The notes under the pieces: generated by a model
What the model saw: only the letters and a program-made list of their open reading frames with translations
What the model was told of the DNA's origin: nothing
Databases searched by the model: none
Source of the DNA: JBFFSQ01 sp041572275
GTDB taxonomy: Bacteria > Pseudomonadota > Gammaproteobacteria > SZUA-229
DNA length: 5,249 nucleotides
NCBI GenBank assembly: GCA_041572275.1
Contig: JBFFSQ010000205.1
Location: forward strand, 1-5,249
Direction: 5' to 3'
Shown: positions 1 through 5,248 of the stretch, one piece after another
Numbering within the stretch: position 1 is the stretch's first letter
How the letters are laid out: each line of letters opens with the position of its first letter
Translations under genes and position numbers: made by a program

Positions 1-1
1 C

Positions 2-79
2 AGTGGAATTCTGGGTAAAATACTTTGGCCTATGGTTAAGGCCATACAAACCACACTTTATTCAATCTTGGGATTATAA
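2..79 (+). CDS. C-terminal end of a membrane protein, probably M50 site-2 protease (5' part outside window)
   Basis: An open frame enters from the left edge and ends at TAA 77-79. The 25 visible residues begin SGILGKILWPMV and end TTLYSILGL. They are hydrophobic with two lysines, as expected for a terminal membrane segment with a short tail. No active-site motif lies inside the window, so the family call rests on context: in many gammaproteobacteria a site-2-protease-family (M50) membrane metalloprotease gene sits directly upstream of trpS-scpA-scpB. The stop is 15 bases before the trpS start, so the two are probably co-transcribed. It could instead be another small membrane protein. The reading frame and stop are clear; the family is an inference. 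Confidence 0.55.
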   Translation, partial: SGILGKILWPMVKAIQTTLYSILGL

Positions 80-82
80 CCT

Positions 83-90
83 GAGGAGGT
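83..90 (+). promoter_or_regulatory. Strong Shine-Dalgarno site for trpS
   Basis: GAGGAGGT lies here, with the AGGAGG core at 84-89 five bases before the TTG at 95. It is nearly a full complement to the 3' end of 16S rRNA. It decides the start of trpS, because no ATG in the frame occurs near the conserved N-terminus. A strong site paired with a weak TTG codon gives an intermediate initiation rate. Confidence 0.85.
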
Positions 91-94
91 ACTT

Positions 95-1312
95 TTGAGT
101 TCTGTTCCTGCGCAACATCAGCGCGTTTTATCGGGCATGCGCCCCACTGGCGACCTGCATCTGGGTCACTATCACGGCGTGCTGAAAAACTGGGTTAATC
201 TCCAACATGAATACGAGTGCTTTTTCTTTGTCGCCGACTGGCACGCCTTAACCACACATTATGAAGATCCGAGCATTATTGCCGAAAGCACCTACGATAT
301 GGTGATTGACTGGCTGGCGGCGGGTGTCAGTCCCGGTGCTTCCAAGTTGTTTATCCAGTCCCGAGTGCCCGAACATGCCGAGCTGCACCTGCTGTTGTCG
401 ATGATTACACCGCTGGGCTGGCTGGAACGCGTACCCACATATAAAGATCAGCAGGAAGCGCTGAAAGAGAAGGATCTGGCGACCTATGGCTTCCTTGGTT
501 ATCCCTTGCTGCAGGCAGCGGATATCCTGGTGTATAAATCTGGCCAGGTGCCTGTGGGCGAGGATCAGGTGGCCCATGTCGAGCTGACCCGTGAAGTGGC
601 GCGTCGCTTTAACCATATTTACGGTCGTGAGCCCGATTTCGAAGAAAAGGCAGAAGCGGCTATTGCCAAGATGGGCAAGAAAAACGCCAAGTTATACAAA
701 GACTTGCGCAAACGTTATCAGGAGCAGGGTGATCAGCAGGCACTGGATGTAGGTCAGGCCTTACTGGAATCACAACAGAATATTTCCCTGGGTGACCGTG
801 AACGATTATTCGGTTATCTGGAAGGTTCCGGCAAGATCATTCTGCCAGAGCCGCAGGCCCTGTTAACACCCGCATCGAAAATGCCCGGCCTGGATGGACA
901 GAAAATGTCCAAGTCCTATAACAATACAATTTCATTACGCGAAGACCCGGATGAAGTGAACAAGAAGCTGCGTACCATGCCGACAGATCCGGCACGCGTA
1001 CGTCGTACGGATCCAGGTGATCCGGCGAAGTGTCCCGTATGGCAGCTGCATCAGGTGTATTCCGATGACAGCACCAAAGACTGGGTACAGGAAGGTTGTA
1101 AGACGGCCGGTATTGGCTGTATCGACTGCAAGAATCCGATTATTGATGCCGTGATTGCCGAGCTTAAGCCGATTCGTGAACGTGCCCGGGAATATACCGA
1201 AGACCCGTCAGCAGTTCAGGCGATCATTGATGAAGGCACTGAGGCGGCACGTGATGTGGCGCGTGATACACTGGATGAAGTACGCAAAGCCATGTGCCTG
1301 AGCCAGCGATAA
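95..1312 (+). CDS. trpS: Tryptophanyl-tRNA synthetase, long form with internal insertion
   Basis: Cytosolic class I synthetase that joins tryptophan to tRNA-Trp using ATP. The Rossmann-fold signatures are visible: HLGH (HIGH motif) at residues 22-25 after SGMRPTGDL, the GEDQ segment near 155-158 followed by HVELTREVARRFN, and KMSKS at 270-274. At 405 residues it exceeds the usual 330-350. The excess is a charged, helix-like insertion at about 181-250, between the RFNHIYG segment and the LPEP segment before KMSKS, as in other gammaproteobacterial long TrpRS proteins. The C-terminal anticodon domain carries Cys313, Cys335, Cys342 and Cys345 (C-x21-C-x6-C-x2-C), close to the iron-sulfur motif known from Thermotoga maritima TrpRS. 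The start is TTG at 95 behind a strong Shine-Dalgarno. It lies 15 bases after the upstream gene, which leaves no room for a trp-type attenuator. Only two bases separate its stop from scpA. Confidence 0.97.
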   Translation: MSSVPAQHQRVLSGMRPTGDLHLGHYHGVLKNWVNLQHEYECFFFVADWHALTTHYEDPSIIAESTYDMVIDWLAAGVSPGASKLFIQSRVPEHAELHLLLSMITPLGWLERVPTYKDQQEALKEKDLATYGFLGYPLLQAADILVYKSGQVPVGEDQVAHVELTREVARRFNHIYGREPDFEEKAEAAIAKMGKKNAKLYKDLRKRYQEQGDQQALDVGQALLESQQNISLGDRERLFGYLEGSGKIILPEPQALLTPASKMPGLDGQKMSKSYNNTISLREDPDEVNKKLRTMPTDPARVRRTDPGDPAKCPVWQLHQVYSDDSTKDWVQEGCKTAGIGCIDCKNPIIDAVIAELKPIRERAREYTEDPSAVQAIIDEGTEAARDVARDTLDEVRKAMCLSQR

Positions 1313-1314
1313 TT

Positions 1315-2163
1315 ATGAGCGATCAAACCACGGACAACCCGCAACAGCACGGCCCCATGCCGCTGCAACAAGGCGAAATGCCTTTTGCGGTGGTACAGGG
1401 TGAGCCGCTGACGGTATTACCAGAGGACCTGTATATCCCGCCGGATGCGCTGGAGATATTTCTGGAGGCCTTTGAGGGGCCGCTGGATCTGCTGTTGTAT
1501 CTGATCAAGCGACAGAATCTGGACATTCTGGATATCCCGATTGCGCACATTACCGAGCAGTATATTCAGTACATCGAGATGATGGCTGATATGCGCTTTG
1601 AGCTGGCCGCGGAATATCTGCTGATGGCGGCGATGCTGGCTGAAATCAAATCGCGCATGTTACTGCCACGGGTGGAATCCGAGGAACATGAGGAAGATCC
1701 CCGTGCGGAACTGATACGTCGACTGCAGGAATATGAACGCTTCAAGGAAGCGGCGGAAAACCTGGATGAATTGCCCCGCATGGATCGTGACACCCATGTT
1801 GCCAGAGCAGAACTGCCGCCGATGGAACATACCCGGCCTGAGCCGGATGTGGACCTGCGCGAGCTGTTGCTGGCCTTCAAAGACATCCTCAGTCGTGCCG
1901 ATATGTACACCAAGCACCAGATTCAGCGTGAAGTGCTGTCGGTGCGTGAGCGCATGAGTAACGTGCTGGCGGCGATTAATGCCGAGACCTTCACCGATTT
2001 TGTGACCCTGTTTAATGTGGAAGAAGGGCGTCGTGGTGTTGTGGTGACTTTCATGGCAGTGCTGGAATTGCTGAAAGAGCACATGATTGATCTGATACAG
2101 GCGGAACCTTTCGCGCCCATTTATGTAAAAGCTGCAACGGCGGCACAAACAGACCCGGAATAG
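1315..2163 (+). CDS. scpA: Segregation and condensation protein A (kleisin subunit of SMC-ScpAB)
   Basis: ScpA is the kleisin that bridges the SMC ATPase heads and binds a ScpB dimer, forming the condensin that compacts and separates chromosomes. The protein has 282 residues. Residues 1-50 form a polar, Gln/Pro-rich extension. The kleisin N-terminal core then starts with FEGPLDLLLYLI at 53-64, followed by long helices including EIKSRMLLP at 110-118 and YERFKEAAENL at 140-150. An acidic/proline linker comes next, then a C-terminal winged helix (about 240-272) ending EPFAPIYV. I prefer ATG 1315, two bases after the trpS stop TAA. A GTG at 1294 in the same frame would add seven residues and overlap trpS by 19 bases, and neither start has a strong Shine-Dalgarno. 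Coupled translation with trpS is likely. The stop is followed by TT and the scpB ATG. Confidence 0.95.
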   Translation: MSDQTTDNPQQHGPMPLQQGEMPFAVVQGEPLTVLPEDLYIPPDALEIFLEAFEGPLDLLLYLIKRQNLDILDIPIAHITEQYIQYIEMMADMRFELAAEYLLMAAMLAEIKSRMLLPRVESEEHEEDPRAELIRRLQEYERFKEAAENLDELPRMDRDTHVARAELPPMEHTRPEPDVDLRELLLAFKDILSRADMYTKHQIQREVLSVRERMSNVLAAINAETFTDFVTLFNVEEGRRGVVVTFMAVLELLKEHMIDLIQAEPFAPIYVKAATAAQTDPE

Positions 2164-2165
2164 TT

Positions 2166-3032
2166 ATGGAGCTGCAGACACTAAAAAATATACTTGAAGC
2201 CCTGTTGTTATCAGCGGATAAGCCTATGGATGTTCGTCATCTGGATGGGCTATTTGAAGCTGATGAAGATCGTCCCAGTAAAGACGAGATACGACAGGCC
2301 CTGCAGTTGCTGCAGGAGGATTACGCTGAACGTGGTATTCAGCTGAAAGAAGTCTCCAGTGGCTTTCGCATGCAGGTTGCTGAAGAGTATGCGCCCTGGG
2401 TTTCTCGTCTCTGGGAAGAAAAAGCCCCACGCTACTCAAGGGCGTTGCTGGAGACCCTGGTGTTAATTGCCTATCGTCAGCCAATTACCCGTGGTGAAAT
2501 TGAAGATATTCGTGGTGTCAGTGTGAGCAGTCACATTGTTAAGACCCTGCAGGAGCGTGAATGGATTCGTGTCCTCGGTCATAAGGATGTACCCGGTAAA
2601 CCGGCTATGTACGGTACTACTCGTGAGTTTCTGGATTACTTTAATCTCAAAACTCTGGATGAATTACCACCCCTGTCGGATATCAAGGATCTGGACAAGA
2701 TTCATCCTGAACTGGCACTGAGTGACGAAGCTGTGAATGATGAGAGTGAAGCAGTGACTGAAACGGATACCATGGCTGAGGGTCAGGCGATTGCAGATTC
2801 AGACGAGGTATCTCAGGATGTGGCAGCTGATGAAGCCGTGGTTGAGGCGTCGGCGGCTGAAGACGATGAGGCTATTGCTACCGAGACGGATGCAGAGCAA
2901 ACCGTTGAGGTTGAAGTCGTTGCAGCTGATGAAGATCAGCTTGAATCAACAGAATCGGCTGCTGTCGAAGAAGAATCTGAGCACGAGCAGGCCCCATCTG
3001 ATGAGGCCAGCAATGAGGTGCAGACGGGTTGA
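2166..3032 (+). CDS. scpB: Segregation and condensation protein B with long acidic C-terminal tail
   Basis: ScpB dimerises and binds the central region of ScpA in the SMC condensin. Two winged-helix domains are visible. The first spans about residues 1-85 (LKNILEALLLSADKP at the start). The second spans about 90-170 and contains the family-typical ALLETLVLIAYRQPITRGEI segment, an RGV turn, WIRVLGHKDVPGKP and TTREFLDYFNL, ending LKTLDELPPL. After Lys178 comes a 110-residue tail (179-288) with no Lys or Arg, 38 Asp/Glu in its last 108 residues, and many Ala, Val, Ser and Thr; it is probably disordered. The whole protein is 288 residues, about 100 more than a minimal ScpB. The start ATG 2166 is two bases after the scpA stop, with only a weak GGAA upstream, so translation is probably coupled. 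The rluB pseudouridine synthase gene that often comes next is absent. Confidence 0.95.
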   Translation: MELQTLKNILEALLLSADKPMDVRHLDGLFEADEDRPSKDEIRQALQLLQEDYAERGIQLKEVSSGFRMQVAEEYAPWVSRLWEEKAPRYSRALLETLVLIAYRQPITRGEIEDIRGVSVSSHIVKTLQEREWIRVLGHKDVPGKPAMYGTTREFLDYFNLKTLDELPPLSDIKDLDKIHPELALSDEAVNDESEAVTETDTMAEGQAIADSDEVSQDVAADEAVVEASAAEDDEAIATETDAEQTVEVEVVAADEDQLESTESAAVEEESEHEQAPSDEASNEVQTG

Positions 3033-3037
3033 GTTCC

Positions 3038-3066
3038 TTGAAAAAGGCCCCTGACTGTGCTAAATA
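3038..3066 (+). promoter_or_regulatory. Candidate sigma-70 promoter for the 79-residue protein gene
   Basis: TTGAAA at 3038-3043 (five of six consensus bases) is followed after 17 bases by TAAATA at 3061-3066, a poor -10 hexamer. Transcription would start near 3073, leaving a leader of about 23 bases that contains the GGAG ribosome site. A short inverted repeat, ACTGT at 3054-3058 and ACAGT at 3068-3072, brackets the -10 and could be an operator. No sigma-28 or sigma-54 flagellar promoter pattern was found here. This is a visual match only. Confidence 0.3.
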
Positions 3067-3095
3067 AACAGTAATGAAAACGTCTGGAGAGTGTT

Positions 3096-3335
3096 ATGGG
3101 CGTATTATCAGTTCAAAGTAATGCCGTTTTAGGCATACAGCGCGGTTTAGACGGCATGCGTAAGAATGCAGCCGACATTGCCAGTGCTGATCAACTCAAC
3201 AATACCGGTCAGGAAACTGATCTGGTAAATGCTGTGGTTGAACTCAATCAGAACAAAGTACAGGTACAGGCCTCGGCCAAGGTCGTCTCTGCTCTTGACG
3301 AGGTGGTCGGCAGTCTGCTTGATACCCGCGCCTGA
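3096..3335 (+). CDS. Flagellar rod/hook-like miniprotein of 79 residues
   Basis: The N-terminal half (residues 9-32) has the spacing of the helix that opens flagellar rod and hook proteins such as FlgB, FlgC and FlgG: small and Leu residues at regular intervals, then N-A-A-D-I-A-S-A where rod proteins have a motif like NNIANA. Residues 42-79 resemble the closing helix of the same family: DLVNAVVEL, QASAKVVSALDE, then VGSLLDTRA. Only about ten residues join the halves, so the D1 domain and beyond are missing. At 79 residues it is much shorter than FlgC (about 135-140). It has no signal peptide or membrane segment. ATG 3096 has GGAG at 3086-3089. It is in the same orientation as scpB, 63 bases downstream, and the putative metalloprotease gene follows after 70 bases. 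It could be a flagellum-associated protein, a regulator mimicking a rod subunit, or an unrelated helical hairpin. The resemblance is by eye; the function is not known to me. Confidence 0.75.
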   Translation: MGVLSVQSNAVLGIQRGLDGMRKNAADIASADQLNNTGQETDLVNAVVELNQNKVQVQASAKVVSALDEVVGSLLDTRA

Positions 3336-3405
3336 TCGCAACTCGCAGTAAAGGCCTGTTGTTGATTTATCACTTTCATGCAGATGAGAATGTCTGGTTT
3401 ATGTT

Positions 3406-4017
3406 ATGGAAGCGAGTGCCCCTCAAAACTTAACAACAACGAGTCCACTTTCAACGATTTCTCCCCATCGTGTTAACAACACAGCTGATACTTCGGCTCG
3501 TCGTGATATGGGAGATGAAGATCAAGCCAAAGCCACCGATGACCTGCGCCAGCAGGAAAACCGAATTCTACAACAGTTGCGTGAGCGTGATCGCGAAGTC
3601 CGCGCCCATGAAGCAGCCCATGTAGCGGCTGGCCGGCCGTATATTCGTGGTGGTCCCAGCTATGTGTTCCAGCGTGGACCGGATGGGCGTTCCTATGCGA
3701 TTGGTGGCAATGTACATCTGGATACCTCCGAAGTTGCAAAGAACCCCAAAGCGACGCTGGATAAGGCTGAAACCGTACAGCGAGCAGCACTGGCACCGAT
3801 TGAACCATCACCTCAGGATATGCGCGTAGCGGCTAATGCTGCCCAGATGGCCGCTCAGGCCAGGATTGAAATTGCCGTGATGCGCCGAGAAGAGCAGCAA
3901 TCACAAGTGGCAGATCGCCGCACTGAAAGTCGTGATAATAATCGAAGCTCCAATGCCTCGGTACAGCCGTTTGGCGCGAATGAACCAGCGACCTCTACCT
4001 TTGAGCAGTTTGCCTGA
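3406..4017 (+). CDS. Putative metalloprotease, SprA-related / CJM1_0395 family
   Basis: This 203-residue protein has a polar, Thr/Ser-rich N-terminus (1-35) and a charged helix (about 38-66). HEAAH follows at 68-72, matching the zinc-protease HExxH pattern. Next is a Gly-rich block, RGGPSYVFQRGPDGRSYAIG (81-100), then GNVHLDTSEV and a helix ending in APIEPSPQDMRVA (130-142). This block order is that of the SprA-related putative metalloproteases (Pfam PF12118 as I recall it). Residues 163-203 are polar and likely disordered. There is no signal peptide or membrane segment. A third zinc ligand is not certain: Glu109 and Asp106 are candidates. No substrate is known to me. ATG 3406 is the only ATG near the 5' end of the frame, since an in-frame TGA sits at 3385-3387. 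It lacks a good Shine-Dalgarno, so expression is either weak or coupled to the gene before it. Confidence 0.8.
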   Translation: MEASAPQNLTTTSPLSTISPHRVNNTADTSARRDMGDEDQAKATDDLRQQENRILQQLRERDREVRAHEAAHVAAGRPYIRGGPSYVFQRGPDGRSYAIGGNVHLDTSEVAKNPKATLDKAETVQRAALAPIEPSPQDMRVAANAAQMAAQARIEIAVMRREEQQSQVADRRTESRDNNRSSNASVQPFGANEPATSTFEQFA

Positions 4018-4034
4018 ATCACTCCTGAATCACT
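4013..4034 (+). repeat. Perfect 11-bp tandem repeat across the stop codon of the metalloprotease gene
   Basis: CCTGAATCACT occurs at 4013-4023 and again immediately at 4024-4034. The first copy contains the TGA stop (4015-4017). The second copy repeats the TGA in another frame because the unit is 11 bases. This looks like a recent slippage or duplication event at the gene end, but a chance match or a paired binding site cannot be excluded. Confidence 0.85.
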
Positions 4035-4177
4035 GTTGATTGAAAGAATTGGCGGTTCCATCGCTCCAGCTTTTCTCGCTGAGTGTGAATTCGTGGTGTG
4101 GGTTTTATCAGGGGGAGTGCAATTATTACCGACAGTTGAAAGCCAGGGGTGAGTAAGGTAGGTCTGAAAGCAGCGTG
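4035..4177. other. Intergenic stretch between convergent genes, nothing recognised
   Basis: This is the space between the 3' ends of the metalloprotease gene (plus) and the PilZ gene (minus). I searched it for a bidirectional terminator. The only stem seen is CAGC with GCTG around position 4075, four base pairs with no U-rich tail on either strand. No open frame with a recognisable product, RNA gene or larger repeat is visible. Confidence 0.6.
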
Positions 4178-4471
4178 TTAGCGTTTGATTATGTTGCCGG
4201 CTATTTCATATTTTTCATCGTCAGCTGCGCTGCAGCGTAATACCTCAACAACGACATCCAGTGGTGGTGTAACGGTGTTTTCAGGTTTGATGGAAATACT
4301 GACTTCAGTACCAGGCGTCATTTCTCGATCAACCACAAACGATACTCCGTCACCACTCAGGTTTTTCATCAAACCTTGTTGTTTGTCACCTGAACCGTTA
4401 ACGGAGTATTCCATTGTGCAATCCAGGTTCATACGAAAGAAGTCGCGCTTTTCAGAATAATCAGTAGACAT
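4178..4471 (-). CDS. Single-domain PilZ protein, probable c-di-GMP receptor
   Basis: This 97-residue cytosolic protein consists almost wholly of a PilZ domain. Both signature motifs that bind cyclic di-GMP are intact: RxxxR as RDFFR at residues 9-13, and the D/NxSxxG motif as NLSGDG at 37-42. Beta strands typical of the barrel follow (GVSFVV, TEVSISI, DVVVEVLRC, YEIAGNI). Such proteins usually act as adaptors that change motility, adhesion or polysaccharide export when c-di-GMP rises; the partner cannot be read from the sequence. I chose ATG at 4471-4469 because GGGGAG lies just upstream and RxxxR falls near the N-terminus, as in other small PilZ proteins. An in-frame ATG at 4519 would add 16 residues without a clear ribosome site. 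The gene lies 132 bases downstream of the sensor-rhodanese gene on the same strand and converges with the metalloprotease gene. Confidence 0.9.
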   Translation of the reverse strand: MSTDYSEKRDFFRMNLDCTMEYSVNGSGDKQQGLMKNLSGDGVSFVVDREMTPGTEVSISIKPENTVTPPLDVVVEVLRCSAADDEKYEIAGNIIKR

Positions 4472-4603
4472 GCAGTCTCCCCAGTCAAAGTATGAAAGCA
4501 ACTGGCCCAATATGGCCATATATTCAATCTTGTTTGAGTCTAGTGTGGATTCCCCAGAAAATCTATGCCATTTATCTGCTTTAGGGACAAATACCTACCA
4601 TAT
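4472..4603. other. 132-bp spacer upstream of the PilZ gene
   Basis: AT-rich spacer between two minus-strand genes. Read on the minus strand, it holds the PilZ ribosome site at its end and possibly a weak -10 (CATACT, around 4491) without a convincing -35 at standard spacing. It also holds the palindrome listed separately. No terminator hairpin is seen after the upstream gene, so read-through into the PilZ gene is possible. Two similar but not identical plus-strand words, TCTAGTGTGGATT near 4538 and TCTAGTGGAATT near 4603, were also noted. Confidence 0.5.
4510..4521. repeat. Perfect 12-bp palindrome, possible operator
   Basis: ATATGGCCATAT is an exact palindrome 39 bases upstream of the PilZ start codon. 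It has no loop, so it suits a dimeric DNA-binding protein better than an RNA hairpin. Its position in a probable promoter region makes an operator role possible. A 12-bp palindrome can also occur by chance. Confidence 0.35.
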
Positions 4604-5248
4604 CTAGTGGAATTTTTTTGTCACCGATACCATATTTGTATGTGGGGCTGAGAATTCGATGTCGTAGGGCCAGTCGCGGATACCACCATCAAGTGACAGG
4701 GCTTCAAATTTGTGTTTATTGAGTATGAGTGCAGCCACAGCACTGCGGGGGCCTGAGTGGCAATAAATAATATAGGGCTGGTTTTTATCCAGTTCGTCTA
4801 AGCGTTCGTTCAGTTCGGCGAGTGGCAATAACTGGGCACCAGGGATTCGGTTTTCGCTGAATTCTTCTGCAAAGCGGATATCCAGTAATTTATAGCCATT
4901 GTCTAGCAGGGTTTGTGCTATGCGGGGTTCGACGGTCCGTACGCGTGGTCGAGTAATCAGTTCCTGATAATCATGTTTGCCCAGTACCAGTACATCGGTG
5001 TCCTCCAGCATAACAATCGTTTCTGTCAGATTCTTACCTGAGATCAGCGCCTCATCACCAAAGATATCACCGGTACTCAGTTCGGTAACAGGGTTGTTTT
5101 CGTGGCTCTGGTGGTCGAGGTGCTGAACCTGAACCCGGCCAGAGAGAATCAGGTAATAAGCATCGCAGTGCTGACCCTGATTGGTAATATGTTCACCCTG
5201 TTTTAGCCTCTGTCGTTGCATACGTGAGAAGGCCTTGTCGATGTACTC
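4604..5248 (-). CDS. Cyclic-nucleotide-binding-like domain fused to rhodanese domain (N-terminus outside window)
   Basis: The frame stays open to the right edge. Residues before the first in-window ATG (5221-5219) read EYIDKAFSR and join smoothly with the sensor domain, so that ATG is probably internal and the gene begins outside. Counting that Met as 1, residues 1-90 form a Crp-like cyclic-nucleotide-binding beta roll (KQGEHITNQG, YYLILSGRVQV, GDIFGDEALISG). The canonical phosphate-binding Arg after this loop is missing: the segment reads GKNLTETIVM. Residues 100-190 form a rhodanese domain: LLDIRFAEEFSENRIPGA, then the active-site loop CHSGPRS with Cys154, then LDGGIRDWP. Proteins of this layout, often with further domains ahead, occur in proteobacteria. 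The rhodanese half suggests sulfur transfer or persulfide sensing in the cytosol, controlled by the sensor half. The role is unproven. The PilZ gene follows on the same strand. Confidence 0.88.
   Translation of the reverse strand, partial: EYIDKAFSRMQRQRLKQGEHITNQGQHCDAYYLILSGRVQVQHLDHQSHENNPVTELSTGDIFGDEALISGKNLTETIVMLEDTDVLVLGKHDYQELITRPRVRTVEPRIAQTLLDNGYKLLDIRFAEEFSENRIPGAQLLPLAELNERLDELDKNQPYIIYCHSGPRSAVAALILNKHKFEALSLDGGIRDWPYDIEFSAPHTNMVSVTKKFH

Noticed and set aside
26..44. Hairpin TGGCCT / AGGCCA with 7-base loop upstream of trpS
   Set aside because: It lies inside the coding end of the upstream membrane protein and has no U-rich tail on either strand. It is not a terminator or attenuator I can support.
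75..80. TATAAC as a -10 promoter element for trpS
   Set aside because: Transcription would begin inside the Shine-Dalgarno, and no -35 hexamer is present at proper spacing.
1294..1314. GTG 1294 as the scpA start
   Set aside because: It would overlap trpS by 19 bases without a ribosome site, and the extra residues are not part of the ScpA core. ATG 1315 fits the pattern seen at scpB.
1660..2148. 162-codon minus-strand open frame opposite scpA
   Set aside because: It lies fully antisense to a well-conserved gene. The translation has no recognisable domain and the frame is explained by scpA codon bias.
3036..3047. CCTT-GAAA-AAGG hairpin after scpB as a terminator
   Set aside because: It has only four base pairs and no T-run follows.
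2791..3054. Arg/Lys/Leu-rich 87-codon frame overlapping the scpB tail
   Set aside because: It is the shifted reading of GAx-rich acidic codons, and has no ribosome site. The scpB frame runs on without a break.
3074..3121. Possible 15-codon leader peptide before the 79-residue gene
   Set aside because: It has no ribosome site, overlaps the next gene's start in another frame, and has no regulatory codon run.
3473..3811. 112-codon minus-strand frame opposite the metalloprotease gene
   Set aside because: It is antisense to the conserved HEAAH region and has no recognisable domain.
4185..4460. 91-codon plus-strand frame opposite the PilZ gene
   Set aside because: The opposite strand carries both intact PilZ motifs and a good ribosome site. 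This frame has neither a domain nor a ribosome site.
5219..5221. ATG at 5221 as the true start of the sensor-rhodanese gene
   Set aside because: The frame stays open to the window edge, the preceding residues fit the sensor-domain family, and no Shine-Dalgarno precedes this ATG.
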